Source of the DNA: Acidobacteriaceae bacterium
Lineage (GTDB): Bacteria > Acidobacteriota > Terriglobia > Terriglobales > Acidobacteriaceae
Assembly (NCBI GenBank): GCA_030041305.1
Contig: JASHOC010000309.1
Span: 1 to 64,000, forward strand
Direction: 5' to 3'
DNA: 64,000 nt
Each line of letters begins with the position of its first letter. The first letter of the stretch is position 1. The translations under genes and the position numbers were made by a program. The notes below the pieces were generated by a model. The model saw only the letters and a list, made by a program, of their open reading frames with translations. It searched no databases and had not been told where the DNA came from. Of this stretch, positions 45,663-54,047 are shown in pieces.

Positions 45663-46026
45663 ACAAACAACCCGCACTGCTGCCTCCATCGTTCCCCAGC
45701 CCTATCGCGGAAAGGATGGGGAAGATCAGCCGCACGGCTACAGCGTTTTCGATTCTGCTCTCTACAGCAACCGGAAACCCGAGTGGCGTTTTCCTCTCCG
45801 GGGTCCCCAGCGAGTGATTTGCGCTCGCTGGGGTGGCTCTCCGGGGTCCCCAGCGAGTGATTTGCGCTCGTTGGGGTGGCTCTCCGGGGTCCCCAGCCAG
45901 TGATTTGCGCTCGCTGGGGTGGCTCTCCGGGGTCCGCAGCCAGTGATTTGCGCTCGCTGGGGTGGAAACAAACGCCACCTTGCACAATGCCGAGATGGCG
46001 AGATTTGAATCGAAAACGCTCTCGCT
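45663..46026. other. Convergent intergenic region with tandem hairpins
   Basis: Between the VOC gene (plus) and the dienelactone hydrolase gene (minus). It contains the 4 x 43-bp array and nothing else I can identify. Confidence 0.5.
45794..45965. repeat. Tandem array of four 43-bp hairpin units
   Basis: Four head-to-tail copies of exactly 43 bp (45,794-45,836; -45,879; -45,922; -45,965), each CTCTCCGGGGT followed by CCCCAGCGAG-TGATTTGCG-CTCGCTGGGG and TGG. Copy 1 is a perfect 10-bp stem with 9-base loop; copy 2 has one G-T pair, copy 3 one mismatch, copy 4 two. There are no spacers, so it is not CRISPR. Located between convergent genes, it may stop transcription from both sides. Confidence 0.9.
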
Positions 46027-46698
46027 TCACGCCAAATGTTTCTTCAGAAAATCCAGCGAGCGCTTGCGCGCTTCCGCGGCAGCCTCCGCATTGTAACTGG
46101 CGCGCGCATCGCAGTTGAATCCATGACCGGCGTCGTACCAATTGATTTCCACGTCGGGGTGAGCGGTATGCACCTTTTCCACCTCTTCGGGCGGAATGTG
46201 CGCGTCCTGCTTCCCAAAGTGCAGCATCACCGGGCAGTTGGGCTGTTGGCCGGCGAAGCTCCCGATGCGCCCTCCGTAATATCCCACTGCGGCGGCAAGA
46301 TGCAGCCGCGTCGCCGCCAGCCACGCCACCGTTCCGCCAAAGCAATAGCCGATCACCTCCACTTTCTTCTGCGTCGCTCTCTCCGCGTATTCCACCGCAG
46401 CCGCCACATCGGCCACTGTCTTGTCGATGTCGAGCTTGGGGAATAAGCTCATCGCCTTCTGCATGTCTGCGCCTTCGTAGCCAAGCTCCACGTTGGGCTC
46501 AATGCGATCAAAAAGCGCCGGCGCCACGGCCAGAAACCCGTCCTTCGCGTATCCGTCGGCCACGCGGCGAATGTGGGCGTTGACTCCAAAAATCTCCTGC
46601 ACCACCACCAGGCCGCCGATCGGCTCACCCGCAGGTCGCGCCACATAGGCGCCCAATTGGTTTCCGTCCGCCGCGCGCAACTTCACTCTTTCGCTCAT
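46027..46698 (-). CDS. Dienelactone hydrolase family protein
   Basis: 223 residues from ATG 46,698, preceded by AGGAGG. Alpha/beta hydrolase with GLVVVQEIFGVNAHIRRVAD, the cysteine nucleophile in VIGYCFGGTVAW, the acid region GKQDAHIP and DAGHGFNCD histidine, the Cys-Asp-His triad of dienelactone hydrolases. These open lactone rings in aromatic degradation, but many homologues act on other esters. No other aromatic pathway genes are nearby. Confidence 0.92.
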   Translation of the reverse strand: MSERVKLRAADGNQLGAYVARPAGEPIGGLVVVQEIFGVNAHIRRVADGYAKDGFLAVAPALFDRIEPNVELGYEGADMQKAMSLFPKLDIDKTVADVAAAVEYAERATQKKVEVIGYCFGGTVAWLAATRLHLAAAVGYYGGRIGSFAGQQPNCPVMLHFGKQDAHIPPEEVEKVHTAHPDVEINWYDAGHGFNCDARASYNAEAAAEARKRSLDFLKKHLA

Positions 46699-46865
46699 CT
46701 CACCTCCTCGCATCCCAGTATCGATGCCGCGTGGAGGTTGCGGCAAGCGGCACAGGCCGTAGCCTTAGCGTAGAAATTGACTGGCAGGTTGTTCCGCAGC
46801 GCCGCAATCAATGACCAACCATCCGCCGAGCCCTCTTCATCGCTTCGTAATTCAGCGCCGCCGAC

Positions 46866-47663
46866 TTAAGGCGCCCAGAAAGGCTCGCCGCTCCTGACGA
46901 ACTGAACCGGGACCTCGGGCGTGAACGACCGGATCCAATCGGCCATTTCCAGCATCCCCGGCTCTTCTGACACATTGTGGCCGAGCATGATCCAGCCTTT
47001 GGGATTGCCTAGCGTCATGGCGTCGAGAACGTACTCCGGGCTGTCGAGAAATCCGTCGCTTTCCTGCTGCTCTCCACTGACCACCACGTCCACATCGAGA
47101 TCATTGATGCTGGGCGTCGCGTAACCCACTCCCAGGTGCAGGCGGCGCACCTTCGCGTTGGGGTCGCCCACCACTCGCATCGCCCTAATAGCGAGCCGCT
47201 TCTGAAATGTCGCCGCCATTTCCCCGAGCGTCGTTTCAGGAAGCGCAAAATGGTGCGATTGCGGCGCGGTCTCCCACTCGCTCTTGAGGCCGAGAGCCCG
47301 CGCCAGGCCCACGTAGATCCAATCGGGTTTGTGCGCGTGCATGTGATCGTGCATGCGGAACACGACCACGTTGTGCTCGCGCATGGTTTCGACCTTGAGT
47401 TTGTAGGCCGGATCGCGGCTCACGATCGACACGTCGTCTCGATCGTTCCAATACGTGTCCTCATGCGGAACCATCATGTTGCAGCCCGCTTCGACGGCGC
47501 GCCGGATGGCGTCGTACGAATCGAACATCGTTGTGGCGATCCCGTGGACGACGGTGTCGGGCCCTCCGAACTTGTACGTGTCGCGGTATGTCCTCGTCAT
47601 CCACGGAAAACCAAGATTGGCCTTGATGCGGATCACCACATCGCTTGCGGTCAGCGTACTCAT
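46866..47663 (-). CDS. Nif3-like dinuclear metal-centre family protein
   Basis: 265 residues. Pattern of the Nif3/DUF34 family: GIATTMFDSYDAIRRAVEAGCNMMVPHEDTYW, FRMHDHMHAHKPDWIYVGLA, VRRLHLGVGYATPSINDLDVDVVVSGEQQE, and MLGHNVSEEPGMLEMADWI. Histidines and glutamates of a two-metal site are visible. Function of the family is unsettled (a hydrolase role has been proposed). It is coupled by an ATGA overlap to a second, exported paralogue. Confidence 0.82.
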   Translation of the reverse strand: MSTLTASDVVIRIKANLGFPWMTRTYRDTYKFGGPDTVVHGIATTMFDSYDAIRRAVEAGCNMMVPHEDTYWNDRDDVSIVSRDPAYKLKVETMREHNVVVFRMHDHMHAHKPDWIYVGLARALGLKSEWETAPQSHHFALPETTLGEMAATFQKRLAIRAMRVVGDPNAKVRRLHLGVGYATPSINDLDVDVVVSGEQQESDGFLDSPEYVLDAMTLGNPKGWIMLGHNVSEEPGMLEMADWIRSFTPEVPVQFVRSGEPFWAP

Positions 47664-48613
47664 GCGTTTGGCCTCCAGTACGGATCGCCGGCCGAAACCG
47701 CTGTCGAATCAACCTCGGGAACGATGGTTTTGAGCCACTGGGCGCACACCCGCATTCCCGGTTCCTCGGAGACCACGCGGCCAACAAGGATGAGCGACTT
47801 TTTCCCGCCGAGCGCCACCGTGTCGCGCACGTACTCGACAGATTCCCACTCGCGCACCTCGCCTGCGATGATCGCATCTACGCCTGTGAGCATCTCAAGC
47901 GAGGCCTGAATGGGCGTCGTTCCCGGCAGCAGGCCTACCTTCGTTACGCGCAGATCCGGATGCCCCACGATGCGCATGCCGCCGCGGGAGTTGAGCGACT
48001 TCTTTATGTGCAATACGAGCGCCTCAAGCGACGTTTCCGGTATCGCGATGTGTCGCGGATCATCGGTGCTGGTGAATTTTGTCCAACCGAGCCCATCAAC
48101 GAGCCCCTGCGCATACGGATCGGGCGTGCGCAGCCGCCAATGGTCGCTGAACCTCCACACCACGAGATTGTGTTTCCGAATGAAGTCGTCCTTGCCCGAG
48201 AAAACCGCATCGGGCGGAGGCGGCGCAGACGGCGTCTCCATCGGAACAAAGCGGCCATCGGCGCCGCGCACGAACTGGGGCCGCACTGGGGGCGTCGGCG
48301 TGTCGGCTTTCGAGAAGAATGTCGGTTCACAGGTGACGATCAGATTCGCCCCCGACTTCACCGCTTGCCCGAGCACGTTCAATGTTGGGAGCGCGGTGGT
48401 GACAATGCCGGTGACTTCCGCCGAAGGATCGCCCGCCTTGAACGTGTCCACCGTGTCCGCCTGCCATTCGACGCCGAGATTCTTCTTGATCCGATCGACA
48501 ACTTCCTGTGCGGTAACCGCGCCGCTCATTGACCGCGCCCTGAGCGTGAGAGGTGCGGTCGCCATGCCGGCTGCGGCGAGTCCAACAAATTTACGGCGTG
48601 AGATCCGGTGCAT
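47660..48613 (-). CDS. Exported Nif3-like family protein (Tat signal)
   Basis: 317 residues. The N-terminus MHRISRRKFVGLAAAGMATAPLTLRA is a twin-arginine signal, so it should act in the periplasm. The body parallels its downstream paralogue: VTGIVTTALPTLNVLGQAVKSGANLIVTCEP, FIRKHNLVVWRFSDHWRLRTPDPYAQGLVDG, VTKVGLLPGTTPIQASLEML, and LVGRVVSEEPGMRVCAQWL. The first metal site has a Cys-Glu instead of His at the usual LIVxH position, so metal binding may differ. The pair is translationally coupled. Confidence 0.8.
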   Translation of the reverse strand: MHRISRRKFVGLAAAGMATAPLTLRARSMSGAVTAQEVVDRIKKNLGVEWQADTVDTFKAGDPSAEVTGIVTTALPTLNVLGQAVKSGANLIVTCEPTFFSKADTPTPPVRPQFVRGADGRFVPMETPSAPPPPDAVFSGKDDFIRKHNLVVWRFSDHWRLRTPDPYAQGLVDGLGWTKFTSTDDPRHIAIPETSLEALVLHIKKSLNSRGGMRIVGHPDLRVTKVGLLPGTTPIQASLEMLTGVDAIIAGEVREWESVEYVRDTVALGGKKSLILVGRVVSEEPGMRVCAQWLKTIVPEVDSTAVSAGDPYWRPNA

Positions 48614-48964
48614 GGGGTCCTGTTTTCACCGCAGGGCAGGGTGAAGGAGTCATTGACGATTACCACCATCATAACTGCGCACTCGAACTTTTGGCTCTAA
48701 GAATAGCGTGTGCTTAGCGTTCCTACGCTTTCGCCGATTGCTTTGTCGCGTTACGGTGAACTGGGGGCCGAATCCCGCTGGTCACCTTAACGAGGAGATG
48801 GGAACACCGCCTTGGCGATTATTCTGAAGGGTGACGCCAAGGCCTGACCCGCATCAACGGAATTTCGCCAGGGAAAAGTTTCCTTCGGTCGTTTCTTCAA
48901 TGTCGAGTGATCGTTCTCGGCCTCCGGCCGGGCGTAACTTGAATTCGCAGGAGGCGAAGACGCA
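48614..48964. other. Intergenic stretch between divergent genes
   Basis: Upstream region of the exported Nif3-like gene (minus) and the RyR-domain gene (plus). I see only a GGAGG ribosome site at 48,951 for the RyR gene and a small CGGCC-TCC-GGCCG palindrome near 48,918. No gene, tRNA or clear promoter pair. Confidence 0.4.
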
Positions 48965-49255
48965 ATGAAAACTTACACCCCCAAAACCCTCGACACTTCG
49001 CGTATTGAGCTGCCCGATTCATTGGACGAGCTCGTCGAGCAACTTGCGGAGAATAATCACGACCATTGGGCCAGAATGCGGATCGAAGAGGGCTGGACCT
49101 ACGGCCCAAAACGAAACGACGAGCGCAAGGAACATCCCGATTTGGTTCCCTACGGCGAGCTACCGGAGGCGGAAATGGAATATGACCGCAAAACCGTTCT
49201 CGAAGCCCTGAAGGCAATCATCGCGCTTGGCTATGAGTTAAGGAAGACGCGTTAA
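48965..49255 (+). CDS. Stand-alone RyR-domain protein
   Basis: 96 residues. HDHWARMRIEEGWTYGPKRNDERKEHPDLVPYGELPEAEMEYDRKTVLEALKAIIALGYEL covers residues ~31-92 and carries every conserved position of the ryanodine-receptor RyR repeat (PF02026): WA..RI..GW.YG, HP.L.PY..L...E...DR, LK.I.ALGY. GGAGG precedes the ATG. Prokaryotic RyR domains are thought to bind small nucleotide-like ligands and recur near TIR/SLOG-type conflict genes; the TIR gene starts the neighbouring transcription unit here. Function otherwise unknown. Confidence 0.9.
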   Translation: MKTYTPKTLDTSRIELPDSLDELVEQLAENNHDHWARMRIEEGWTYGPKRNDERKEHPDLVPYGELPEAEMEYDRKTVLEALKAIIALGYELRKTR

Positions 49256-49289
49256 CGGCGATCCCTGAATGTCCGAATCGGCCTCGCTG

Positions 49290-51140
49290 TCACGACAGCA
49301 TCGCCGCTTTGATTTTGAAAGCGGTCTCTTTCAAAATCCTGCGCTGTTCGACTTCGGGGAGCCCGTCCAGCGGCTTGCTGAGGTCGTGCGCCGCCTGGTA
49401 CTTGGCCAGATTGGTTTCCTCATACATGGCGGGGCTGAGATAAAGCCAGATGAGGCTGACCTCACCTTTGTCCACCGCCTGAAGAACAGCTGGGAGCTCA
49501 TGTTTGCGGATGAATTCCGAGTAGAGGAACTCCGCGCTGACCAGCAGCACGGCGACCCGGCAGGTGGCCATCGCGTCTTGAATTTGCCGAAACCAGTCGG
49601 CGCCCGCGGGAATACGGTTATCGGCCCATAGATCCAGCTCGTCGCGCTCGGTCAGCAGCGGCTTCAGCATGATTTCGAGCTTGTCCCGCCAGTCGGTATT
49701 CTTGTGGCTGTAACTTAGAAAGATGCGCCGGGTGCGCTGGGGTGGCGGATCGAAGATCGCTTTCAGTTTCTCCTGCAGCGGTTTGTCTCCGGCATGGCCC
49801 GCAATCTGCTGCGCCTGCTGCCCCGCGGAGACTAGCTTCCAGGTTTCCGGCTTCATCGCCACGGCCGCTCTGTATTTCTCGAGGGCGCGATCGTACTCGC
49901 TGAGGTAAAGGTAAGCCTCGGCTTCCGTAGCGACGCTCCAGACGTCCGGAGGCGCTTGCCTCCGGGCAAACTCTTGCGCCAGCCGCGCCATCTCCCCCGC
50001 CTCGTCGGCCCGTTCAAAGGCAACCTGTTTGAGAAACGCGACGTTGATGGCGTGGTAGAACACCTGCCCGATGGTCTCCTGGGTTTCAGGAGTAGCGCGG
50101 GCCATGCGCAACGCAGCTTGATAGAGTTCCAGCGCCCATTTTGCGTCTTCTTCTTCGCCATCCTGCAGCCATCTCCGCTTGATGCGGCCCGCCAGAGTGC
50201 CCGCCACGTCCGTACCCAAGTGCTGATAGCGCTGCAAAAGTTCAATTGCCTGGGAACGCTTGTTGGCGCGGTCCAGGGCCAGAGCCGCTTCCACCACCTG
50301 CTCCTGGGTAGTAAATTTCTGGCGACCCTCGGCGCCGGCCTCGGCAATCGCCATGCCGGTGGGCACGGAGGCCCCGACCTCCGCCGCAATGCGCAACGGA
50401 GAACGCGGGCCTTCCGGCTCCGCAGATTGGGCCAGGACACTCACCAGCAGCCGCACCGCGTCCGCATCCTTATCGGGCGGTTTCACCATGCTGAGGTGGT
50501 CGCCGCGCACCACGCGCTGATGCCGGGGCGCAAAGGGTTCGAGCGACGAATCCGGGGTGACGAACTGGTCTTTGTCTCCGGCGATGGCATAGAACCGGAA
50601 GGGCGGATCGGCGCCGAACGCCTTCGACCAACCGCGCCGTAAATTGGTGACGAACTCGCCATCCGAGGCCATATTGTGAATTTGTTCGCCTACCAGGAAA
50701 CCGAGCAGACGGGAAAGAATCCTGGCCTTGCGCAACCCGGCGCTGGGAGTTCCAAACAGGAAGACGAAACCGATTCGCTTCGCCAACTCCGGATTCGAGG
50801 CCAGCGCTTCCTGCACGATCAGCCCACCCATGCTGTGCGCAATGATCGCCAGCTTCCCATATTTCGAGAGCGGGGTGATTTCAAGCTCGTTTTGCAAGAG
50901 CTTTGCCAGAATGGGTAACTCCGGATCGGCAGACCAGATTCCGCGCGTGCCGGGCAGAAAACTGGTGTTGTACCCAAGGCTGAGAATGTCCCAATCGTTG
51001 AGAGACTCCTCGGCCCCCAGCAACAACGGAAACCGGTCCCACGTCTCATCCAAATCTCCCGTGAAACCGTGCACGAAAAGCATGGCCGAGCTGGCGCCCG
51101 CACGGGTGCGAATCTGCAGTATCTGGCGGCCTTCTTTCAT
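49290..51140 (-). CDS. Three-domain protein: alpha/beta hydrolase, TPR-like linker, C-terminal TIR
   Basis: 616 residues. Residues ~15-235 are a lipase/PGAP1-like hydrolase: FVHGFTGDLDETW, nucleophile Ser103 in IAHSMGGLIVQ, Asp near 189-191 (AGDKDQF) and His215 (GDHLSMV). Residues ~270-460 are helical TPR-like repeats. Residues 471-616 are a TIR domain: RRIFLSYSHKNTDWRDKLE, DELDLWADNRIPAGADW, VAVLLVSAEFLYSEFIRKHE; Glu548 sits where NADase TIRs carry the catalytic Glu. It may cleave NAD+ and also hydrolyse an ester or lipid. A TATAAT box only eight bases before the ATG suggests a leaderless mRNA. It converges with the RyR gene and is divergent from the STAND operon. Confidence 0.88.
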   Translation of the reverse strand: MKEGRQILQIRTRAGASSAMLFVHGFTGDLDETWDRFPLLLGAEESLNDWDILSLGYNTSFLPGTRGIWSADPELPILAKLLQNELEITPLSKYGKLAIIAHSMGGLIVQEALASNPELAKRIGFVFLFGTPSAGLRKARILSRLLGFLVGEQIHNMASDGEFVTNLRRGWSKAFGADPPFRFYAIAGDKDQFVTPDSSLEPFAPRHQRVVRGDHLSMVKPPDKDADAVRLLVSVLAQSAEPEGPRSPLRIAAEVGASVPTGMAIAEAGAEGRQKFTTQEQVVEAALALDRANKRSQAIELLQRYQHLGTDVAGTLAGRIKRRWLQDGEEEDAKWALELYQAALRMARATPETQETIGQVFYHAINVAFLKQVAFERADEAGEMARLAQEFARRQAPPDVWSVATEAEAYLYLSEYDRALEKYRAAVAMKPETWKLVSAGQQAQQIAGHAGDKPLQEKLKAIFDPPPQRTRRIFLSYSHKNTDWRDKLEIMLKPLLTERDELDLWADNRIPAGADWFRQIQDAMATCRVAVLLVSAEFLYSEFIRKHELPAVLQAVDKGEVSLIWLYLSPAMYEETNLAKYQAAHDLSKPLDGLPEVEQRRILKETAFKIKAAMLS

Positions 51141-51148
51141 AGGGCAGG

Positions 51149-51154
51149 ATTATA
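51149..51154 (-). promoter_or_regulatory. TATAAT box immediately upstream of the TIR gene
   Basis: Consensus -10 hexamer on the minus strand ending eight bases before the ATG at 51,140. No ribosome binding site follows. Transcription from it would start at or next to the A of the ATG. No good -35 is visible. Confidence 0.45.
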
Positions 51155-51221
51155 ATTCGGCTTGATTTCCCTGCGTCAGAATTCCCGGGCGTGATTCCTG
51201 GCTGATCCTAGCATTATTTTT

Positions 51222-54023
51222 GTGAAGAACCTACCAAAAAAGCGGACCATCCGGATCTTTATCTCTTCGCCTGGGGATGTCGGCGAGGAGCGCAGTATTG
51301 TCCGCCGGGTGATCGAGCGGATCAGCGAAGATCTCCCGGGCGGCTGCGTTTTGATTCCGGTGGACTGGACTGACCGGCGAGCCCGCACCGCTTTTCTTGC
51401 CACGCTCACACCGCAGCAAGCCATTGAACGCGGGTTGCCGGCTCCGGACAAATGCAGCATCGTCGTGGTGATTCTCTGGTCGCGCATGGGCACGCCGCTC
51501 GACCCGTCCACCTACCGAAAACCTGACGGAAGCGCCTATCTTTCCGGAACTGAATATGAATATGAGATTGCTGCCGCGCGCGCCCGGGTGTGCAGTCGTC
51601 CCAGGGTCCTCATCTTCCGCCGCACAAAGGCTCCGTCCGTGACCCTCGACGACCCCCTCTATGAAGAAAAGGGCCGCCAATGGAACCTGCTGAAGCATTT
51701 TTTCTCCAGATTCGAGAAACCGGACGGCCCTTGGAGCGGGAGCTACGAGTCCTACGCGACCCCCGGCGAATTTGAGACGCTTGTCGAAGCTCTCTTGGGG
51801 AAAGAAATAAAGGGGAATCAGGGAATTCTCTCGGAGGAGCCGGACGCGGAAGAACTGGCTGCCGCAAACGAGCCGCCCTGGCAGGGATCGCCGTTTCCAG
51901 GACTACGGGCGTTTCAGCCCATGGATGCGCCCATCTTTTTCGGACGCGAGCGTGAGATCGAGCAGTTGATCGCGCAATTGCGGGTTGCGGATACCCGCTT
52001 TCTGGCCATTGTGGGCGCCAGCGGCAGCGGGAAGTCGTCGCTGGTCCGCGCCGGCCTGATTCCGCGCCTGATGGAAAACGCCATCGCGGGCAGCAGTGAT
52101 TGGCGGTGGGCGTGCTTCACTCCGGGCGGAGCGTGCGGCGATCCCTTCCTGGCGCTCGCTTCATCCTTGGCCGAAGTCGAAGAAGGTCTGCCGGATCTCG
52201 ATCCGGCCGCGCTGGCGGCCAAGCTCCTTCGCGACCCCTCCAATACGGCGCTCGTTTCCGACTACGCCCTTCAAAAAGCGCCCGCCGCGGCGGAGCTGCT
52301 TCTGGTCATCGATCAACTCGAAGAGTTGTTTACCCTCGTCGCGCCCGAACGTCGAGAGCCGCTCATCGAGTTCATCGATCGCGCCGTCAAGCATCCTCGA
52401 TTCCGCGTCGTGACGACATTCAGGGCCGATTTTTACCATCGCTGCATCGAGATTCCCAAGCTGGCGCAATTGCTCAGAACCGCATTTCCGCTCACCGCCC
52501 CCGATGCCGTCACGCTTCACACCATGATTCGGCGGCCGGCCGAGTATGCGGGCCTCGAAATGGAGAGCGATCTAGCGCAGCGCATTGTGGAAGACACAGG
52601 GACTCATCCCGGATCCCTGGCGCTCATGGCGTATCTGCTCGATGAGCTCTACCGGGAAACGGCCACGACTGGCAGCCGCACCCTCGGTTACACGGCATAC
52701 GAAGCCTTGGGCCGGGTGCAAGGCGCCATTGCGCATCGCGCCGAAAACATCTTCGCGCAACTCGACCGCGACGCCCAGGAGGCCTTGCCGCTGCTGGCGT
52801 CGGAGCTCGCGCAGGTGGATGATCGCGGCGCCGTTTCGCGGCAGAGAGCCCCGCTCAAGCTCTTCGCCAAAAATGCCGCCGCGTTGCAATTAATTGACGA
52901 GCTCACCCAAGGTCGCCTCCTGGTGCAATTCGGTTCGGAAACCGGGGAGCCGATCGTGGAAGTCGCACATGAAGCCTTGCTGCATGGCTGGGACCGGCTC
53001 GATTTGCTGATTCGCGCCACCCTGGAAGACCGGCGCTTGCTCGCCCAGATGCGCTCGGCGGCCGTCCAGTGGGAGCAACACGGGAAAAGCACGGAATTCC
53101 TCTGGACCCACGAACGTTCCCTGGAAATGGAGCGCATGTTAGCGCGGCTTCATCCCTCCCTCAATGCGATCGAACAGGAGTTCGCGCGCCCTGAAAGCGC
53201 ACACCTCCTCGACCGGCTCCTGCGGCTGGAAACCAATCATGACGATCGGGCGCGGATCGGCGATCGGCTTGACGAGCTGGGCGATGCGCGGCCTGGAATC
53301 GGCGTTCTCCCCGACGGCTCGCCGCACCTCGATTGGGTGCGCGTGGATGTGAAGCCGGCCTCAAGCTATGCTCCGCCCGATTCGGTCAGCGTCATGATTG
53401 GGAACCTGCCCGTTCAAGTGCGGCCCTTCTACGTTGCGCGCTACCCTATCACCTATGCGCAATTTCTCGCTTTCGTGGAAGCTTCTGACGGTTTCAGGGA
53501 ATCGCATTGGTGGAAAGACCTTGAAGTCACAGACCATCAGCGTCTGAATCCCGGCGTGCAAGCGAGAAGAATCCGCAATCATCCTGCCGAGAATGTGTCA
53601 TGGTATGATGCTGTTGCTGCATGCCGATGGATCAGTGCCCGGCTCGGGTTCAAGGTGAGATTGCCGGAGGAAGCGGAATGGCAGCTCGCCGCGGGGGCTA
53701 ATCGAGACAATTTTGATTATCCATGGGGAAAACTCTGGCAGCCCGGGTTCGCAAACACGTCGAAGAGCGGCCTGAATCGCACCATTGCCTGCGGCATGTA
53801 TCCCCAGGGCGCGTCACCCTGCGCAGCGCTCGACATGTGCGGCAACGTGTATGAATGGACCGCAACTCCGGGCTACGAACCGGGCAAAAGGATGGTCCGT
53901 GGTGGCTCCTGGTACCATGCCCCGGCAGAGGCAACCGTCGCCGCACGGCAGAATTTTTTTGCTTACGAGCGCCAGCCTTATTGTGGTTTTCGCGTAGCCT
54001 GCACTTCACTTCCTCATCGCTGA
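51222..54023 (+). CDS. DUF4062 - nSTAND NTPase - FGE-sulfatase fusion protein
   Basis: 933 residues from a GTG start. Residues ~9-180: TIR-like DUF4062 domain (TIRIFISSPGDVGEERSIV). Residues ~223-560: nSTAND1-type P-loop NTPase, introduced by PFPGLRAFQPMDAPIFFGRE, Walker A GASGSGKSS (265-273), Walker B LLLVIDQLEELF (Asp364). Then winged-helix/helical segments to ~690. Residues ~730-933: formylglycine-generating-enzyme-like (SUMF1) domain (RPFYVARYPITYAQFLAF, RLPEEAEWQLAAGANRDN, DMCGNVYEWTA, RGGSWYHAP). STAND proteins are NTP-driven switches that oligomerise on sensing a trigger; FGE-like domains often serve as ligand-binding modules. First gene of a three-gene operon. Confidence 0.92.
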   Translation: MKNLPKKRTIRIFISSPGDVGEERSIVRRVIERISEDLPGGCVLIPVDWTDRRARTAFLATLTPQQAIERGLPAPDKCSIVVVILWSRMGTPLDPSTYRKPDGSAYLSGTEYEYEIAAARARVCSRPRVLIFRRTKAPSVTLDDPLYEEKGRQWNLLKHFFSRFEKPDGPWSGSYESYATPGEFETLVEALLGKEIKGNQGILSEEPDAEELAAANEPPWQGSPFPGLRAFQPMDAPIFFGREREIEQLIAQLRVADTRFLAIVGASGSGKSSLVRAGLIPRLMENAIAGSSDWRWACFTPGGACGDPFLALASSLAEVEEGLPDLDPAALAAKLLRDPSNTALVSDYALQKAPAAAELLLVIDQLEELFTLVAPERREPLIEFIDRAVKHPRFRVVTTFRADFYHRCIEIPKLAQLLRTAFPLTAPDAVTLHTMIRRPAEYAGLEMESDLAQRIVEDTGTHPGSLALMAYLLDELYRETATTGSRTLGYTAYEALGRVQGAIAHRAENIFAQLDRDAQEALPLLASELAQVDDRGAVSRQRAPLKLFAKNAAALQLIDELTQGRLLVQFGSETGEPIVEVAHEALLHGWDRLDLLIRATLEDRRLLAQMRSAAVQWEQHGKSTEFLWTHERSLEMERMLARLHPSLNAIEQEFARPESAHLLDRLLRLETNHDDRARIGDRLDELGDARPGIGVLPDGSPHLDWVRVDVKPASSYAPPDSVSVMIGNLPVQVRPFYVARYPITYAQFLAFVEASDGFRESHWWKDLEVTDHQRLNPGVQARRIRNHPAENVSWYDAVAACRWISARLGFKVRLPEEAEWQLAAGANRDNFDYPWGKLWQPGFANTSKSGLNRTIACGMYPQGASPCAALDMCGNVYEWTATPGYEPGKRMVRGGSWYHAPAEATVAARQNFFAYERQPYCGFRVACTSLPHR

Positions 54024-54047
54024 TTTCCCTCTCGAAGGAATCGACTC

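Noticed and set aside
45794-45965. Tandem repeats as a CRISPR array
   Set aside because: Units are directly joined with no unique spacers and no cas genes are present.
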